NCBI RefSeq assembly: GCF_025370755.1
Contig: NZ_JAMXFC010000002.1
Span: 186,001 to 250,000, forward strand
Length of the DNA: 64,000 nt
Direction: 5' to 3'
DNA from: Laspinema sp. D2d
GTDB lineage: Bacteria; Cyanobacteriota; Cyanobacteriia; Cyanobacteriales; Laspinemataceae
Part shown: positions 1 to 9,160 of the stretch, in pieces
Layout: every line of letters starts with the position of its first letter
Position numbering within the stretch: position 1 is the first letter of the stretch
Translations under genes and position numbers: made by a program
The notes under the pieces: generated by a model
What the model was told of the DNA's origin: nothing
Database searches by the model: none
Seen by the model: only the letters and a program-made list of their open reading frames with translations

Positions 1-1275
1 TAAATACTGTTCTAATTTTTGCTTTTGCAGTTCTGAGGCACTTTCTTCATAGTACCGTTGCAACAACGCCAATGCACCCGCATACCGCCGATTATTTCCC
101 CATCCTTCGATATTAATCGGTTCATCCGCACCATATAAAATAGTTTTTTGCTGTTTTGCGGTCAACTGCTTCCAGGGTGTGGTTAACTCAAATCCATACG
201 CCTTTGCTAACCCTTGCAACACCGACAGATAATACGCACTTTCTTTGTCTGCCCAAGGGGCGATCGCCTCATAAATCGGCGCATCGGGGTCCGGGATGAT
301 TAACTCGGGAGAAAAGGTCCGAAAACTGCCCAATCCATGACAACTTTCACAAGCACCATAAGGGGAATTAAAGGAAAACAAACGGGGGGAAAGTTCTTCC
401 ATCACCGCCCCATGTTCAGGACAGGCAAACTTTTCAGAAAAGACTAATTCTGTCTCTCCCTCATCGGTGGTGCTGTCTAATAATTGAATAATTGCAATTC
501 CTTCCGAATGGCGCAATCCTGTGGTTAAAGAATCGACGAGACGTTCTTGAATACCTGCTTTTTTAATCAGGCGATCGACCACAATTTCAAGGGTATGGGT
601 ATGATTTTTATCCAATTCAATATTTTCCGAGAGTTCGCGAATTTCCCCATTTACCCGCACTCGCACAAACCCATCAGAAGAGAGACTGGACAGCACTTTT
701 TTATGAGTGCCTTTTTTACCGCGAACCACCGGGGCGAGAATTTGAAACTTAGTGCGGTCCGGGAGTTCCATCACCCGATCGCACATTTCATCAATGGTTT
801 GCGGCGCGATTGAGCGATCGCAGATTGGGCAGTGAGGTTTTCCCGCCCGTCCAAATAACAAGCGCAAATAATCATAAATTTCCGTCACCGTTCCCACCGT
901 CGATCGCGGGTTGTGGGAGGTGGATTTTTGGTCAATGGAAATCGCTGGAGAGAGTCCCTCAATGGATTCCACATCCGGTTTATCCAGTTGTCCGAGAAAC
1001 TGGCGGGCGTAGGCGCTGAGGGACTCCACATACCGCCGTTGACCCTCGGCAAAAATGGTATCGAAGGCGAGGGAGGATTTCCCGGACCCCGAAACCCCGG
1101 TAAAGACAATTAGGCGATCGCGCGGGAGTTCGAGGTCAATATTTTTAAGGTTGTGCTGTCTTGCCCCCCGAATTCGGATCCCGTGATCCCGGGGATTGAC
1201 CACCGCCTCGGTCAGAGAGGATCCATTCAAACTCTGCGCGGGTTGCTTCGTAGACGCACTGGCACGTTTAGGCAT
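1..1275 (-). CDS. uvrA: Excinuclease ABC subunit A, N-terminal part (runs off left edge)
   Basis: UvrA is the DNA-damage-recognition ATPase of nucleotide excision repair; it loads UvrB at lesions. The first 425 codons are present, read from the ATG at 1275 with the frame open to base 1. The N-terminal region shows the Walker A motif GVSGSGKSSLAFD, then the family block RRYVESLSAYARQFLGQ, then DQKSTSHNPRSTVGT. A CPIC cluster follows, and a second zinc-module region runs from FACPEH to GACESCHGLG. In the second module the first pair is Cys-x-x-His rather than the usual Cys-x-x-Cys. The start gives a short basic, Ser/Thr-rich extension before the IRIRGARQHNLKNI block where UvrA proteins normally begin. 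The DUF2358 gene is divergent to it. Identification is secure; only the C-terminal half is missing. Confidence 0.96.
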   Translation of the reverse strand, partial: MPKRASASTKQPAQSLNGSSLTEAVVNPRDHGIRIRGARQHNLKNIDLELPRDRLIVFTGVSGSGKSSLAFDTIFAEGQRRYVESLSAYARQFLGQLDKPDVESIEGLSPAISIDQKSTSHNPRSTVGTVTEIYDYLRLLFGRAGKPHCPICDRSIAPQTIDEMCDRVMELPDRTKFQILAPVVRGKKGTHKKVLSSLSSDGFVRVRVNGEIRELSENIELDKNHTHTLEIVVDRLIKKAGIQERLVDSLTTGLRHSEGIAIIQLLDSTTDEGETELVFSEKFACPEHGAVMEELSPRLFSFNSPYGACESCHGLGSFRTFSPELIIPDPDAPIYEAIAPWADKESAYYLSVLQGLAKAYGFELTTPWKQLTAKQQKTILYGADEPINIEGWGNNRRYAGALALLQRYYEESASELQKQKLEQYL

Positions 1276-1474
1276 AAAAATTTAACTATACATTTCTTAA
1301 TAATTTTAGCGGGTTTGGAGGTGGATGCGGGGGCGGAGGATGGGATCACCGGGGTTCGGATATCCGAGGGGTCCTAGTTTTTTGGGGTGGGGTGAGTCAA
1401 GAGAACCCCTTCAGGCATTTCCGGGTGATTTCCCCCCTACAATAAAATTGAGGAGTGCCAGGAGAACCCAACCA

Positions 1475-1894
1475 ATGGACGAGTATCAATCCCAAGTAAG
1501 CAGGGCGATCGCCACTTTGAAGGAAGACTTACCGACTTTATTTGAAAAAGATATTTCTTACGAAATTTATCGAAAAGATATCTTTTTCAAAGACCCAGTA
1601 AATCAGTTTAAGTGGAAGTTTAATTATCGAATTATTTTCTGGACCTTACGGTTTCACGGCCAACTGTTTTTTACCGAACTCTATTTTGATTTGCATGATG
1701 TAGAGCAGGTTGCGCCGGATATGATTTTAGCAAACTGGACCGTACGTGGGCGATTACGGTTACCTTGGAAAGCCGATTTATTTTTTAATGGATATTCTAA
1801 TTATAAATTAGATGAAACCGGCTTAATTTATGAACATATTGATACTTGGGACCGGGAACCGAAGGCGATTTTAAAACAGTTTCTGCCGCAATAA
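1475..1894 (+). CDS. DUF2358 family protein
   Basis: This 139-residue soluble protein is characteristic of cyanobacteria and plastids. The sequence shows a compact alpha+beta NTF2-like pattern: an acidic helical start (DEYQSQVSRAIATLKED), a motif with SYEIYRKDIFFKDPVN, and a C-terminal HIDTWDREP stretch typical of DUF2358. I chose the ATG at 1475 rather than upstream alternatives because the family homology starts there and AGGAG-like bases lie about 12 nt upstream. No catalytic residues are recognisable and the function is unknown. It is convergent with the ankyrin gene. Confidence 0.85.
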   Translation: MDEYQSQVSRAIATLKEDLPTLFEKDISYEIYRKDIFFKDPVNQFKWKFNYRIIFWTLRFHGQLFFTELYFDLHDVEQVAPDMILANWTVRGRLRLPWKADLFFNGYSNYKLDETGLIYEHIDTWDREPKAILKQFLPQ

Positions 1895-1910
1895 AAGATA
1901 AAAAAGATTT

Positions 1911-1937
1911 CCCCTTCCCCAGAAAAAAGGGAAGGAG
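1911..1937. terminator. Bidirectional terminator-like hairpin
   Basis: CCTTCCC at 1913-1919 pairs with GGGAAGG at 1929-1935 around an A-rich loop. It lies between the convergent DUF2358 and ankyrin genes and could serve both, although the flanking T-run is weak. Confidence 0.5.
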
Positions 1938-1948
1938 AAACGATCGCA

Positions 1949-3421
1949 TTATTCTTCAGTTCCAGCCTGACGGAGCGATCGCGCTACTTTTTTGTAGCTG
2001 TTAAACTCAGCGATCGCCAAGGCAGTGTAACCTCCACGATTTTTAAGATTGACATCGGCACCGGCAGTAATCAAGAGGTGTACCGCTTCCTCGAAACCCC
2101 GATGGGCGGCCCACATCAAGGCACTGGCCCCAGCATCATCTTGGCGGTTGACATCGGCACCGGCAGCAATCAAAACCTCGATGACTTCGGTCAAATTGCG
2201 ATCGGCAGCTTTCATGAGGGCGGTTTTGCCGCCAGTGGAGACGGCATTGGGGTTCGCACCGGCTTTGAGTAGGACTCGGATGGTGTCCAGATGGCCGAGT
2301 TCAGCGGTGGCGGTGAGGGGAGTTTCGTCAAAATTGGTGGGGTTAACCTCTGCACCTTTGTGGAGGAGGGCCGCCACGATGTCGGCGCGATCGTGCAAGG
2401 CGGCGACAAATAACGGGGTATCTCCGAGACGATTACATCGCTGGAAATCGGCACCTCGGTCGAGTAACAGGTTGACCACATCGGCATACCCTTCGACTAC
2501 GGCCCAATTTAAGGCGGTTTCTCCGTCACTATCGATCGCATTAATGTTGGCACCGGCATCGAGTAGCGATCGCACCATCTCCCAATGGCCGCCAGATGCC
2601 CCAGCCATCAGGGGGGTAAAGCCATCGAGATTTTTGGCATTGACATCCGCACCAGCGGCCAGGAGAGCGATTACGACCTCGGTATGACCGCGATCGCTTG
2701 CCAGTAGCAGGGGAGTTTCCGCATCTTTATCCGTAACATTGGGGTTAGTCCCACCCGCTAACAAGATTTGGACAATGGGCAGGTCCCCCCGTTCTGCTGC
2801 TTCCAGCAAGGCACTACCACAATCGTAGGTTTGACAGGAGAGCCCCTTTTGGATCAGCAGTTCTAACAGTTCCGCATTCCCCGTTTGGGCGATGCGGAAT
2901 AAGAGGGAATCCAGATCCGCGATTGCCTCTAAATTGGCCCCTGCTGCCAGGAGAGCCCGAACAATCGCAACATGACCCTCCACAATGGCGAGTTTGAGGG
3001 CGGTATCATCATCTTTATCTTTGATATTGGGTTCGGCACCGTGGGTCAACAGCAGATCGGCGATCGCCGGATTGCCTTTGAGGGCCGCCGCCATCAGGGC
3101 CGTACTGCCATCATCATTTTGAGCGTTAACCTGTGCTCCAAAGGAGAGTAACAAGCGGACCACATCGATTTGATGATTAGCCGCCGCGAACATCAACGGG
3201 GTGATGCCATACTTTTCTCGGGCCAGATTAGCATCGGCACCCGCTTCAAGCAAGTGACGGGCAATTTCCGTGTAACCTTTCTGGGAGGCAAACATTAATG
3301 GAGTCGTGCCTTCTCCATCTTTGGCATTGACACGCGCACCTTCAGCCAGCAGGGTAATGACTTGATGAATGTTGCCAATGCGAGCCGCTTGAATTAATAA
3401 AAGATCCTGGTTAGAGAGCAT
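1949..3421 (-). CDS. Ankyrin-repeat protein (about 14 repeats)
   Basis: The protein is about 490 residues and built almost entirely of roughly 33-residue ankyrin repeats. Repeats carry the canonical signature G-x-TPLM-A, then a loop, then V-LLL-x-GA-x-VN (for example TPLMFASQKGYTEIARHLLE and TALMWAAHRGFEEAVHLL). Ankyrin arrays bind partner proteins; no enzymatic domain, signal peptide or membrane segment is visible, so a cytoplasmic scaffold or inhibitor role is inferred. The frame opens with a TTG six codons upstream (3439), but the ATG at 3421, just before LSNQDLLLIQAARIGN, is the more natural start. The gene is monocistronic and divergent from the DUF4079 gene. Solenoid length and repeat register are very regular, suggesting internal duplication. 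Confidence 0.9.
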   Translation of the reverse strand: MLSNQDLLLIQAARIGNIHQVITLLAEGARVNAKDGEGTTPLMFASQKGYTEIARHLLEAGADANLAREKYGITPLMFAAANHQIDVVRLLLSFGAQVNAQNDDGSTALMAAALKGNPAIADLLLTHGAEPNIKDKDDDTALKLAIVEGHVAIVRALLAAGANLEAIADLDSLLFRIAQTGNAELLELLIQKGLSCQTYDCGSALLEAAERGDLPIVQILLAGGTNPNVTDKDAETPLLLASDRGHTEVVIALLAAGADVNAKNLDGFTPLMAGASGGHWEMVRSLLDAGANINAIDSDGETALNWAVVEGYADVVNLLLDRGADFQRCNRLGDTPLFVAALHDRADIVAALLHKGAEVNPTNFDETPLTATAELGHLDTIRVLLKAGANPNAVSTGGKTALMKAADRNLTEVIEVLIAAGADVNRQDDAGASALMWAAHRGFEEAVHLLITAGADVNLKNRGGYTALAIAEFNSYKKVARSLRQAGTEE

Positions 3422-3654
3422 TTGCTGCGATCGACTCAATCTCGGGGTACTTTAACGGTATCGCGAAAGCAGCCGACAATCAACCGCGATCGTCCGGAGA
3501 TCTTCACCGGGGCGATCGCGCTGGATCATAGACAGTTACAATGACCCAGGCTGTTAATGTAGCGCCACCCTTGAGACGGTGGGATTTTCCAGAGTTCTCC
3601 AGACCCAAATTATGATAATTTTTATGAAGATCCTCATGCCATCTGGAGAACACC

Positions 3655-4128
3655 ATGACCATCGAACTGCCCGCACCGTTACAAACGGGATTGACCTTTT
3701 TCCACCCCTTGTTGATGTGGGTGTTGTTTGGACTCTCGATTTACGCCCTTGTCCTGGGAGTGAAACTGAAGCGCACTCGCAAAGCTACAGGAGAAGAGAA
3801 AAAAGTTCTAATTAAGGGCAAATATAATGTTAGACATTACCAAATCGGGTCCATCATGCTGGCCCTGATGGTATTCGGCACCGTGGTAGGTATGGCTGCC
3901 ACCTATGTCAATAATGGCAAGCTATTTTTTGGTCCCCACCTGCTGGTTGGCTTAGGCATGACCACAATGGTGGCAATTTCAGCCTCCCTAGCGCCCTTCA
4001 TGCAGCAAGGGGTCACTTGGGCGAGAGTGACTCATGTGGCGATGAATATGACCTTGCTGACCCTGTTTGGCTGGCAAGCCTTCACCGGATTGCAAATTGT
4101 GCAAAAGATTCTGAGCAATCCTTCCTAA
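3655..4128 (+). CDS. DUF4079 family membrane protein
   Basis: This 157-residue integral membrane protein has about four hydrophobic helices (near residues 12-35, 63-86, 92-113 and 125-145) and conserved His residues within or next to helices (FFHPLLMW, VRHYQIGS, VTHVAMN). It belongs to the DUF4079 family, widespread in cyanobacteria and without an assigned role. The periodic His residues in helices are reminiscent of b-type heme ligands, which is my inference and not established. The ATG is preceded by CTGGAGAACACC, which supplies a Shine-Dalgarno-like GGAG. The gene ends before a strong hairpin. Confidence 0.85.
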   Translation: MTIELPAPLQTGLTFFHPLLMWVLFGLSIYALVLGVKLKRTRKATGEEKKVLIKGKYNVRHYQIGSIMLALMVFGTVVGMAATYVNNGKLFFGPHLLVGLGMTTMVAISASLAPFMQQGVTWARVTHVAMNMTLLTLFGWQAFTGLQIVQKILSNPS

Positions 4129-4160
4129 AAAACGCGGAAGCCAGAGGAATAAACCTTTAT

Positions 4161-4195
4161 CCTCGTGACGCACGATCGCCACGTCACGAGGAATT
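4161..4195. terminator. Perfect 10-bp hairpin between convergent genes
   Basis: CCTCGTGACG (4161-4170) is exactly complementary to CGTCACGAGG (4182-4191), with an 11-nt loop containing CGATCG, followed by AATTTTG. Its position between the stops of the DUF4079 and DUF1997 genes fits a shared terminator. Confidence 0.6.
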
Positions 4196-4258
4196 TTGCC
4201 CCGGATGCAGCCCCCTCCGGTCCCTACCCCAGATAGCGGGGAGGGGACCGGATATTTG

Positions 4259-5014
4259 TTAGGGAGTTTCAATTTCCTCGGGGATCTCTTCACCGGTGCC
4301 ATTGGAACCGCTACATTGACGGCACAGATCGAAGTTGGAGGTTTTGGCGCGTTTTTTCTTGAAGAGTTCCAGGCGATCGCGCCCGATGGTGGAGTGAAAA
4401 TCTTCCTGGACTTTGTAGGTTAAGCGACGGGAAACTTGTTTAACGATTTGTGCCAACAGGCGATCGCCTGTTTTTTGGACGAGGGGGAGGGGTAAGGCAT
4501 GGATGAACTTCGGAAAACAAACCCCCACTTTTAAATCTAAATTCCACTCCACCCGAGTCATGGTGGAAGGGAGGTCCTCGGTGTTGCGGAGTTTGATATT
4601 AGAATAATCGGCGGGAATTTCTATCAATTCCTGGGCTGCTTTAAACTCTACATCATAGCCCGGGGGGACATAATCGGGAATCGCGATCGTTTCGATGAGA
4701 TAAACGCGATTCTGTTGCGGCAAGAGGTTCAGACCAATTTTCGGTTCCACTTCATAACCGAGGGCACCAAAGCGCCCAATCGTCAGCGCATAACCATTTT
4801 CTCCTAAAGCATCTGCCTGCATCGGACGAGCACAGCGTTTAAACCATCCTTGATGAACGTCAAAATAGGCAGCAACGGTTTCCACATCGGCATACATTTC
4901 CATGCATCCGACAAAATGAGTCTGAAACCACATCGGTTCACAAGCAACGGAGGTAGATGCCTCGCGATCGCCATCGATGGATGTTTGCATAGAGTTTAAA
5001 ATATCTGACTGCAT
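4259..5014 (-). CDS. DUF1997 family protein
   Basis: The protein is about 251 residues and of a cyanobacterial/plastid family (DUF1997) with an SRPBCC-like alpha/beta fold expected. The conserved N-terminal block FVGCMEMYADVETVAAYFD, the central RIGRFGALGYEV-like region (TIGRFGALGYEVEPKIGLNL) and the C-terminal QIVKQVSRRLTYKVQEDFH are visible. Near the C-terminus there is a CRQC pair and an acidic tail. The frame extends upstream to 5056, but the ATG at 5014 (MQSDILNSM) gives the usual N-terminus. Function is unknown. A role in membrane or pigment-protein biology is often suspected for this fold but cannot be read from the sequence. Confidence 0.82.
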   Translation of the reverse strand: MQSDILNSMQTSIDGDREASTSVACEPMWFQTHFVGCMEMYADVETVAAYFDVHQGWFKRCARPMQADALGENGYALTIGRFGALGYEVEPKIGLNLLPQQNRVYLIETIAIPDYVPPGYDVEFKAAQELIEIPADYSNIKLRNTEDLPSTMTRVEWNLDLKVGVCFPKFIHALPLPLVQKTGDRLLAQIVKQVSRRLTYKVQEDFHSTIGRDRLELFKKKRAKTSNFDLCRQCSGSNGTGEEIPEEIETP

Positions 5015-5363
5015 AACCGCTTCCCTGATTGAGGGTCTGTGTTTTTGTACGACCACCGAGGTGGTTGGATGCTATTTTCTCTACGTTATCTTGTCTATGG
5101 AAGGGAGGAAATCCGTAATTCTGCCCGAATTTCCTTCCGGGGGTTAAGCTTCGCCTTGACCGGAATCAGGGTTGAGCTGGCATCCGTTTCTATCATAAGC
5201 AATCCTTCCAGGGAGGTTCTGTGATGTAGATATCCGAACCGCAGCGATCGCGATCGGTCCCCAAATTTTTTAAACTAGAGGAGGTTTGGGGCGCTAACGG
5301 CTGCCCCCTCTTGCAAACCAGCCAAAAATTCCCATTCAATCCATAATTTTACCTAAAAAACTG
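5015..5363. other. Intergenic region, no gene seen
   Basis: About 350 bases separate the divergent DUF1997 and SDR genes. Short frames here have no family resemblance or ribosome-binding site. The promoters of both genes must lie here, but I cannot assign boxes with confidence. Confidence 0.5.
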
Positions 5364-6023
5364 ATGAAAGCATTTGTAGCGGGTGCCACGGGACAAACGG
5401 GGCGACGAATTGTCGAAGAATTGGTCAAGCGGGAGATTCCTGTACGCGCATTGGTGCGGAACTTGGAGAAAGGTCAGCAACTCTTACCTCCCCAGGTGGA
5501 GTTAGTGGTGGGGGATATCTTGAACCCCCAGAGTCTCAACGAGGCGATCGCCGATTGTACTGTGGTGTTATGCGCCACGGGTGCGACTCCCAGTTTCGAC
5601 CCCACAGGGCCTTATCGCATAGACTATGAAGGAACCAAGCATCTCGTTGATGTCGCCAAAGTCAAGGGAATCCAACATTTTGTCTTGGTTTCCTCCATGT
5701 GCGTCTCTAATTTATTCCATCCGCTCAATTTATTTTGGCTGATTTTAGTCTGGAAAAAACAAGCGGAAAAATATATCGAAAATAGCGGGTTAACTTACAC
5801 CATCGTTCGTCCAGGCGGATTAAAAAATACCGAGGATGAAGCGGCGATCGTCATGAAATCTCAGGATCAATTATTTGAAGGAAGCATTCCGCGCACTAAA
5901 GTCGCCTTAGTCAGCGTTGAAGCCCTCTTTCAACCTACCGCCCGGAATAAAATCGTGGAAATAGTCACCAATGCTGAAGCGCCCGCTAAAGCATTTAATG
6001 AACTATTTGCCAGCGTGGTTTAA
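5364..6023 (+). CDS. Atypical SDR: NAD(P)-binding epimerase-like protein
   Basis: This 219-residue Rossmann-fold protein begins directly with the dinucleotide-binding glycine motif GATGQTGRRIVEEL (residues 8-21), followed by an Arg/Lys-rich strand end (VRALVRNLEKG) that favours NADP. The VVGDILNPQSL and VLCATGATPS segments and HFVLVSSMCVSN (active-site strand) are typical of atypical SDRs of the plant Tic62/At5g02240 type. The classic YxxxK is replaced by a WKKQAEKYIENSGL helix in which the lysine is kept. A reductase or redox-sensing regulatory role is likely, but the substrate is unknown. It is monocistronic, followed by a strong hairpin. Confidence 0.85.
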   Translation: MKAFVAGATGQTGRRIVEELVKREIPVRALVRNLEKGQQLLPPQVELVVGDILNPQSLNEAIADCTVVLCATGATPSFDPTGPYRIDYEGTKHLVDVAKVKGIQHFVLVSSMCVSNLFHPLNLFWLILVWKKQAEKYIENSGLTYTIVRPGGLKNTEDEAAIVMKSQDQLFEGSIPRTKVALVSVEALFQPTARNKIVEIVTNAEAPAKAFNELFASVV

Positions 6024-6088
6024 CTCCACCTCGGTTAGAATTAGGCGTAATCTGGGCCAAGAAACTGGGTTCAAGCGTTTAATAGGAA

Positions 6089-6124
6089 GGGGCATCAGAT
6101 ACAATCCAGAGCATCTGATGCCCC
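6089..6124. terminator. 12-bp hairpin downstream of SDR gene
   Basis: GGGGCATCAGAT (6089-6100) pairs perfectly with ATCTGATGCCCC (6113-6124). There is no clear T-run, so it could be a terminator, a processing site or a palindromic repeat. A second GGGGCATTTT follows at once. Confidence 0.5.
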
Positions 6125-6286
6125 TAAAACAGGGGCATTTTACAACAACAGCCCACCCATACAATGTGGGAGAGTCTTACCCTTAAACTTGGGACAACTA
6201 ACGACATCGGAGTGAATAAAGTCAGAGAAATCAAACCTAAAAGTTTTGAATAAATTACCCTAGTTTCTCAAAATTCATCCTGCCTT

Positions 6287-6994
6287 ATGGTTTCTGAACC
6301 TTCTGTACAACCGTTGAAATTAAGTCAAAAACGCCTGGTTAAACGGAGAAGAAAACCCCCGAAATTTAGACAACTTGTCTTGTTGCTGACCGGGGCGATC
6401 GCCTTACCTATCCTGTTTTATAACGTCATCTTTCATCGCACCGACTCCCTGCCCCCGGCCCTGATGGACCCCTTGCCCCCCTTAGTCATGGAAGATGGGG
6501 ACCCCTACATTCGCGCCCTGATGCGCACCATTTCCGCCAGTGAATCCAACGTTGACCAACCCTACGCCGTCATCTATGGCGGCGAATATATTGACGATTT
6601 CAACCGCCATCCCGATCGCTGCGTACGGATCGTCGCCGGACCCAATCTCAACAACTGTTCCACCGCTGCCGGTCGCTATCAATTTATCACCACAACCTGG
6701 GAAGAAATGGCCGAACGCTACCATCCCAAACCCGACGGGCGATGGTTTTGGAAATCCTATAGTTTCGAGCCACAATTTCAAGATAAAGTCGTTTACGCAT
6801 GGCTAAAAGATGAAGAAGCCTGGGGAGTGAACATTTCCGAATTATTGAAACAAGGAAAATTAGATGAAGTCTTATATCTACTCTCCGGAACTTGGACCAG
6901 TCTGGGCTACGGGATTGAAACCAATTCTATGAGTGCCTATTTACCCACTATTTATCAGCAACTCCTAGAAGAGGAACTGCAAAAATCCATGTAA
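6287..6994 (+). CDS. Membrane-anchored lysozyme-like glycoside hydrolase (GH104/lambda-endolysin type)
   Basis: The protein has 235 residues: a basic N-terminus (KRLVKRRRKPPKFRQ), one membrane-spanning helix near residues 28-46, a Pro-rich linker and a C-terminal domain (about residues 65-235). That domain resembles the lambda endolysin/GH104 family. The visible family elements are the catalytic-Glu region MRTISASESN, GGEYIDDFNRHP, the signature STAAGRYQFITTTW, and LSGTWTSLGYG near the end. It is predicted to cleave peptidoglycan at the periplasmic face, perhaps for wall remodelling in filament growth. Two cysteines (RCVRI and NNCST) flank the core and may form a disulfide. It stands alone, with no holin or other phage gene near, so a cellular rather than phage origin is favoured. 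Confidence 0.8.
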   Translation: MVSEPSVQPLKLSQKRLVKRRRKPPKFRQLVLLLTGAIALPILFYNVIFHRTDSLPPALMDPLPPLVMEDGDPYIRALMRTISASESNVDQPYAVIYGGEYIDDFNRHPDRCVRIVAGPNLNNCSTAAGRYQFITTTWEEMAERYHPKPDGRWFWKSYSFEPQFQDKVVYAWLKDEEAWGVNISELLKQGKLDEVLYLLSGTWTSLGYGIETNSMSAYLPTIYQQLLEEELQKSM

Positions 6995-7298
6995 AGCCAT
7001 GAGTAACTCAGTTTCTAGCCCCGATTTTAATTTAAGTATGACAACGGGTTCAGAAACCGGATTTCAGTTTCGGGAACTGGGTTTGAAGCGCCTTTATGTC
7101 CGATGTTGCACTCTCAAAGGAAACTCATGATTCAAATTCGGGTTCTAAGAAGCTAATCCCAAATCTGATTGTCAAAGACTTGTTTTCTCTCTTAGCCCGT
7201 GTAGGCGGGCTTTGTCCGTATCACCCCACCCTTGAGGGTGCGGGTTAAAGCGTGAAACCCTATCATCATCCTTGACCCAATCGAGAGGAACCCCCCCA
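6995..7298. other. Intergenic region with AACCGG-type repeat remnants
   Basis: About 300 bases without a gene. Around 7049-7090 there are degenerate copies of the dispersed motif GAAACCGGGTTTC. At about 7192-7245 there are short inverted GC-rich segments (CCCGTGTAGGCGGGC; CCACCCTTGAGGGTGCGGG). The M48 peptidase promoter presumably lies here. Confidence 0.45.
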
Positions 7299-8858
7299 AT
7301 GAAACGATTTCGGCACGCGCTATGGGCAACAGTTGGAGTGGCTTTATTCCTCAGCATGAATTTGTTGCTGACCTTTGCCCCTGCTCACTCTACCTTACCA
7401 CCCACCGGGGAAACGACCCCTGCACCTCATAGCAAAATCCCCACTTTTTCCAGTTTCAAACAAAGTCTGGAACTGGCTTTTGAGCCCGGAAGCGCAGAAT
7501 TTAATACCCTCGTAGAAGCCGATCGCCTCTTCCTAGAAGGCAACACCCAAGCCGCAGAACAACTCTACCGCCAGGTAAAAGGTCAGTTCTCTCAACCCCA
7601 AGGTGACCAGGCGATCGCCCAACCCATCACCGACCCTGAACAACTCTCAGGCGCGGGTCGAGTTTATTGGCGCGAAGCACAAGCTGGATTTGAACAAAAG
7701 TTAGAAAGCCGAATTTTTGTCCCGTTACAGCAATTAGTAGAAAGGCATCCGGAATTTATTCCCGGTCATGTGTTGCTCGTCCAAGCGTTACAAGACTACG
7801 GAAGAGGGGAGGAAGCCTTAGCTGTCCTAGAACGCGCCACCACCCTTTATCCCAACGAACCGGAATTAATTAAAGCGGAAATTACCGCCTTACAAACTGA
7901 AGAGAAATGGTTGGAATCTTCGATTGCAGCCCGACAATTTGCTGTTTTGTATCCAGAACATCCTCAAGCTGCCGACTTTAAGGCGATCGCCGATGATGAT
8001 TTAGGTCGGTATCGTTCAGGAATTCGCCGCCGCTTAATCGGTCAAACCCTCGTCACTGGCGCACTTTCCATCGGCGATTTACTCCTAACTGGAAACGTCG
8101 CCGGAACAATTCCGGCCCTTCAACTCACTATCCTATTGATGCAAGGAGAAGCCTCATTTGGTAACCAACTTGCAGAGTCGTTCCAAAAGCAATTACCAAT
8201 GGTTGATGACCCCGCGATCGTCACTTACGTCAACGAAGTGGGTCAGAAAATGGCTAAATTGATGGGACGGGATGAATTTGAGTATGAATTCTTTGTGGTC
8301 AAAGACAAAAATCTCAATGCTTTTGCCCTTCCCGGCGGTAAAGTCTTCGTGAATACCGGCGCACTCCAAAAAATTAACAGCGAAGCCGAATTGGCCGGTT
8401 TACTAGGTCATGAAGTGGCTCATGCGGTGTTGTCTCATGGCTATCAAAGGGTTGTTCAAAGCGCCCTACTTTCTAACTTAAATCGCGTCGTGCCAATGGG
8501 GGATTTAATTGCGGCCCTCGTCGGTCGTGCTTACAGCCGCCAAAACGAACGACAAGCCGACGTTTTAGGCTCAAGAGTGTTAGCAAATTCCAATTATGCC
8601 GCTGATGGGTTACGCAACTTGATGCAAACTTTCACCGAATTAGATGGCGGTGGACCCAGGGTTTTAAGCTGGTTATCTTCTCACCCTGCCTCTAGCGATC
8701 GCCTCCGCTATTTGGAAGAATTAATCCAGCGCAATGGTTACAACCGTTACGCCTTTGAAGGCGTCGAACGCCACGCTCAAATCCAAAGCCGAGTCGAAGA
8801 ACTCTTCCCTGAAGAAGAGGCAGGCAATGCCGTAGAACTTTTCCTCGCAGGGGCATAA
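7299..8858 (+). CDS. M48 family zinc metallopeptidase, exported
   Basis: About 519 residues. An N-terminal signal sequence (basic MKRFRHA, then a hydrophobic segment ending near ATTL/APAHS) is followed by a helical, TPR-like region (about residues 60-220). The catalytic domain then follows, with zinc motif HEVAHAVLSHG (HExxH), the upstream substrate-strand element NAFALPGGKVFVNTGAL, and the downstream RQADVLGSRVLANSNYAADG supplying the third ligand region. This is the BepA/LoiP-like M48 type that degrades misfolded envelope proteins; TPR-like repeats also occur in BepA, though there they are C-terminal. I start at the ATG at 7299 because it begins the signal peptide; a frame ten codons longer has no support. 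A good terminator follows. Confidence 0.9.
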   Translation: MKRFRHALWATVGVALFLSMNLLLTFAPAHSTLPPTGETTPAPHSKIPTFSSFKQSLELAFEPGSAEFNTLVEADRLFLEGNTQAAEQLYRQVKGQFSQPQGDQAIAQPITDPEQLSGAGRVYWREAQAGFEQKLESRIFVPLQQLVERHPEFIPGHVLLVQALQDYGRGEEALAVLERATTLYPNEPELIKAEITALQTEEKWLESSIAARQFAVLYPEHPQAADFKAIADDDLGRYRSGIRRRLIGQTLVTGALSIGDLLLTGNVAGTIPALQLTILLMQGEASFGNQLAESFQKQLPMVDDPAIVTYVNEVGQKMAKLMGRDEFEYEFFVVKDKNLNAFALPGGKVFVNTGALQKINSEAELAGLLGHEVAHAVLSHGYQRVVQSALLSNLNRVVPMGDLIAALVGRAYSRQNERQADVLGSRVLANSNYAADGLRNLMQTFTELDGGGPRVLSWLSSHPASSDRLRYLEELIQRNGYNRYAFEGVERHAQIQSRVEELFPEEEAGNAVELFLAGA

Positions 8859-8910
8859 ATCCGGAATAAATTAGCCCCAATTCCTCTAAAAAAAAGGGGA
8901 ATTGGTCCAA

Positions 8911-8940
8911 AAGGCGTAAGGATAACCTTGCGCCTTTCTT
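8911..8940 (+). terminator. Rho-independent terminator-like hairpin after M48 gene
   Basis: AAGGCGTAAGG (8911-8921) pairs with CCTTGCGCCTT (8926-8936), with a single T-G wobble and an ATAA loop, then TCTTCTTT. A second CCAATTCC/GGAATTGG stem lies just upstream (8877-8905). Confidence 0.6.
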
Positions 8941-9160
8941 CTTTCCTCGTAATGACCTCCTGGGAATTATAAATTCTTAAACAAATCCCCTTATTTTTAA
9001 TAACAACTTCAGTTATTTTCGGGTCTGATTCTGTTCAGTAATTTTGGGCAGCAATTCCCAATCCATCCCCCCCTAGGTCCCAGGTTGCTCATTTGTTTAA
9101 CCTATGGCAAAATGAGTCAAATGCTTGAATAGCCCGTTTCTACCCTCGCCGTAACGAATC

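Noticed and set aside
2049-2687. 212-aa plus-strand frame opposite the ankyrin gene
   Set aside because: Its repeats mirror the ankyrin periodicity on the other strand. No start signal or family similarity.
6287-6994. Prophage lysis gene
   Set aside because: Although the catalytic domain is of the lambda-endolysin type, there is an N-terminal membrane anchor and no holin, spanin or structural phage genes in the vicinity.
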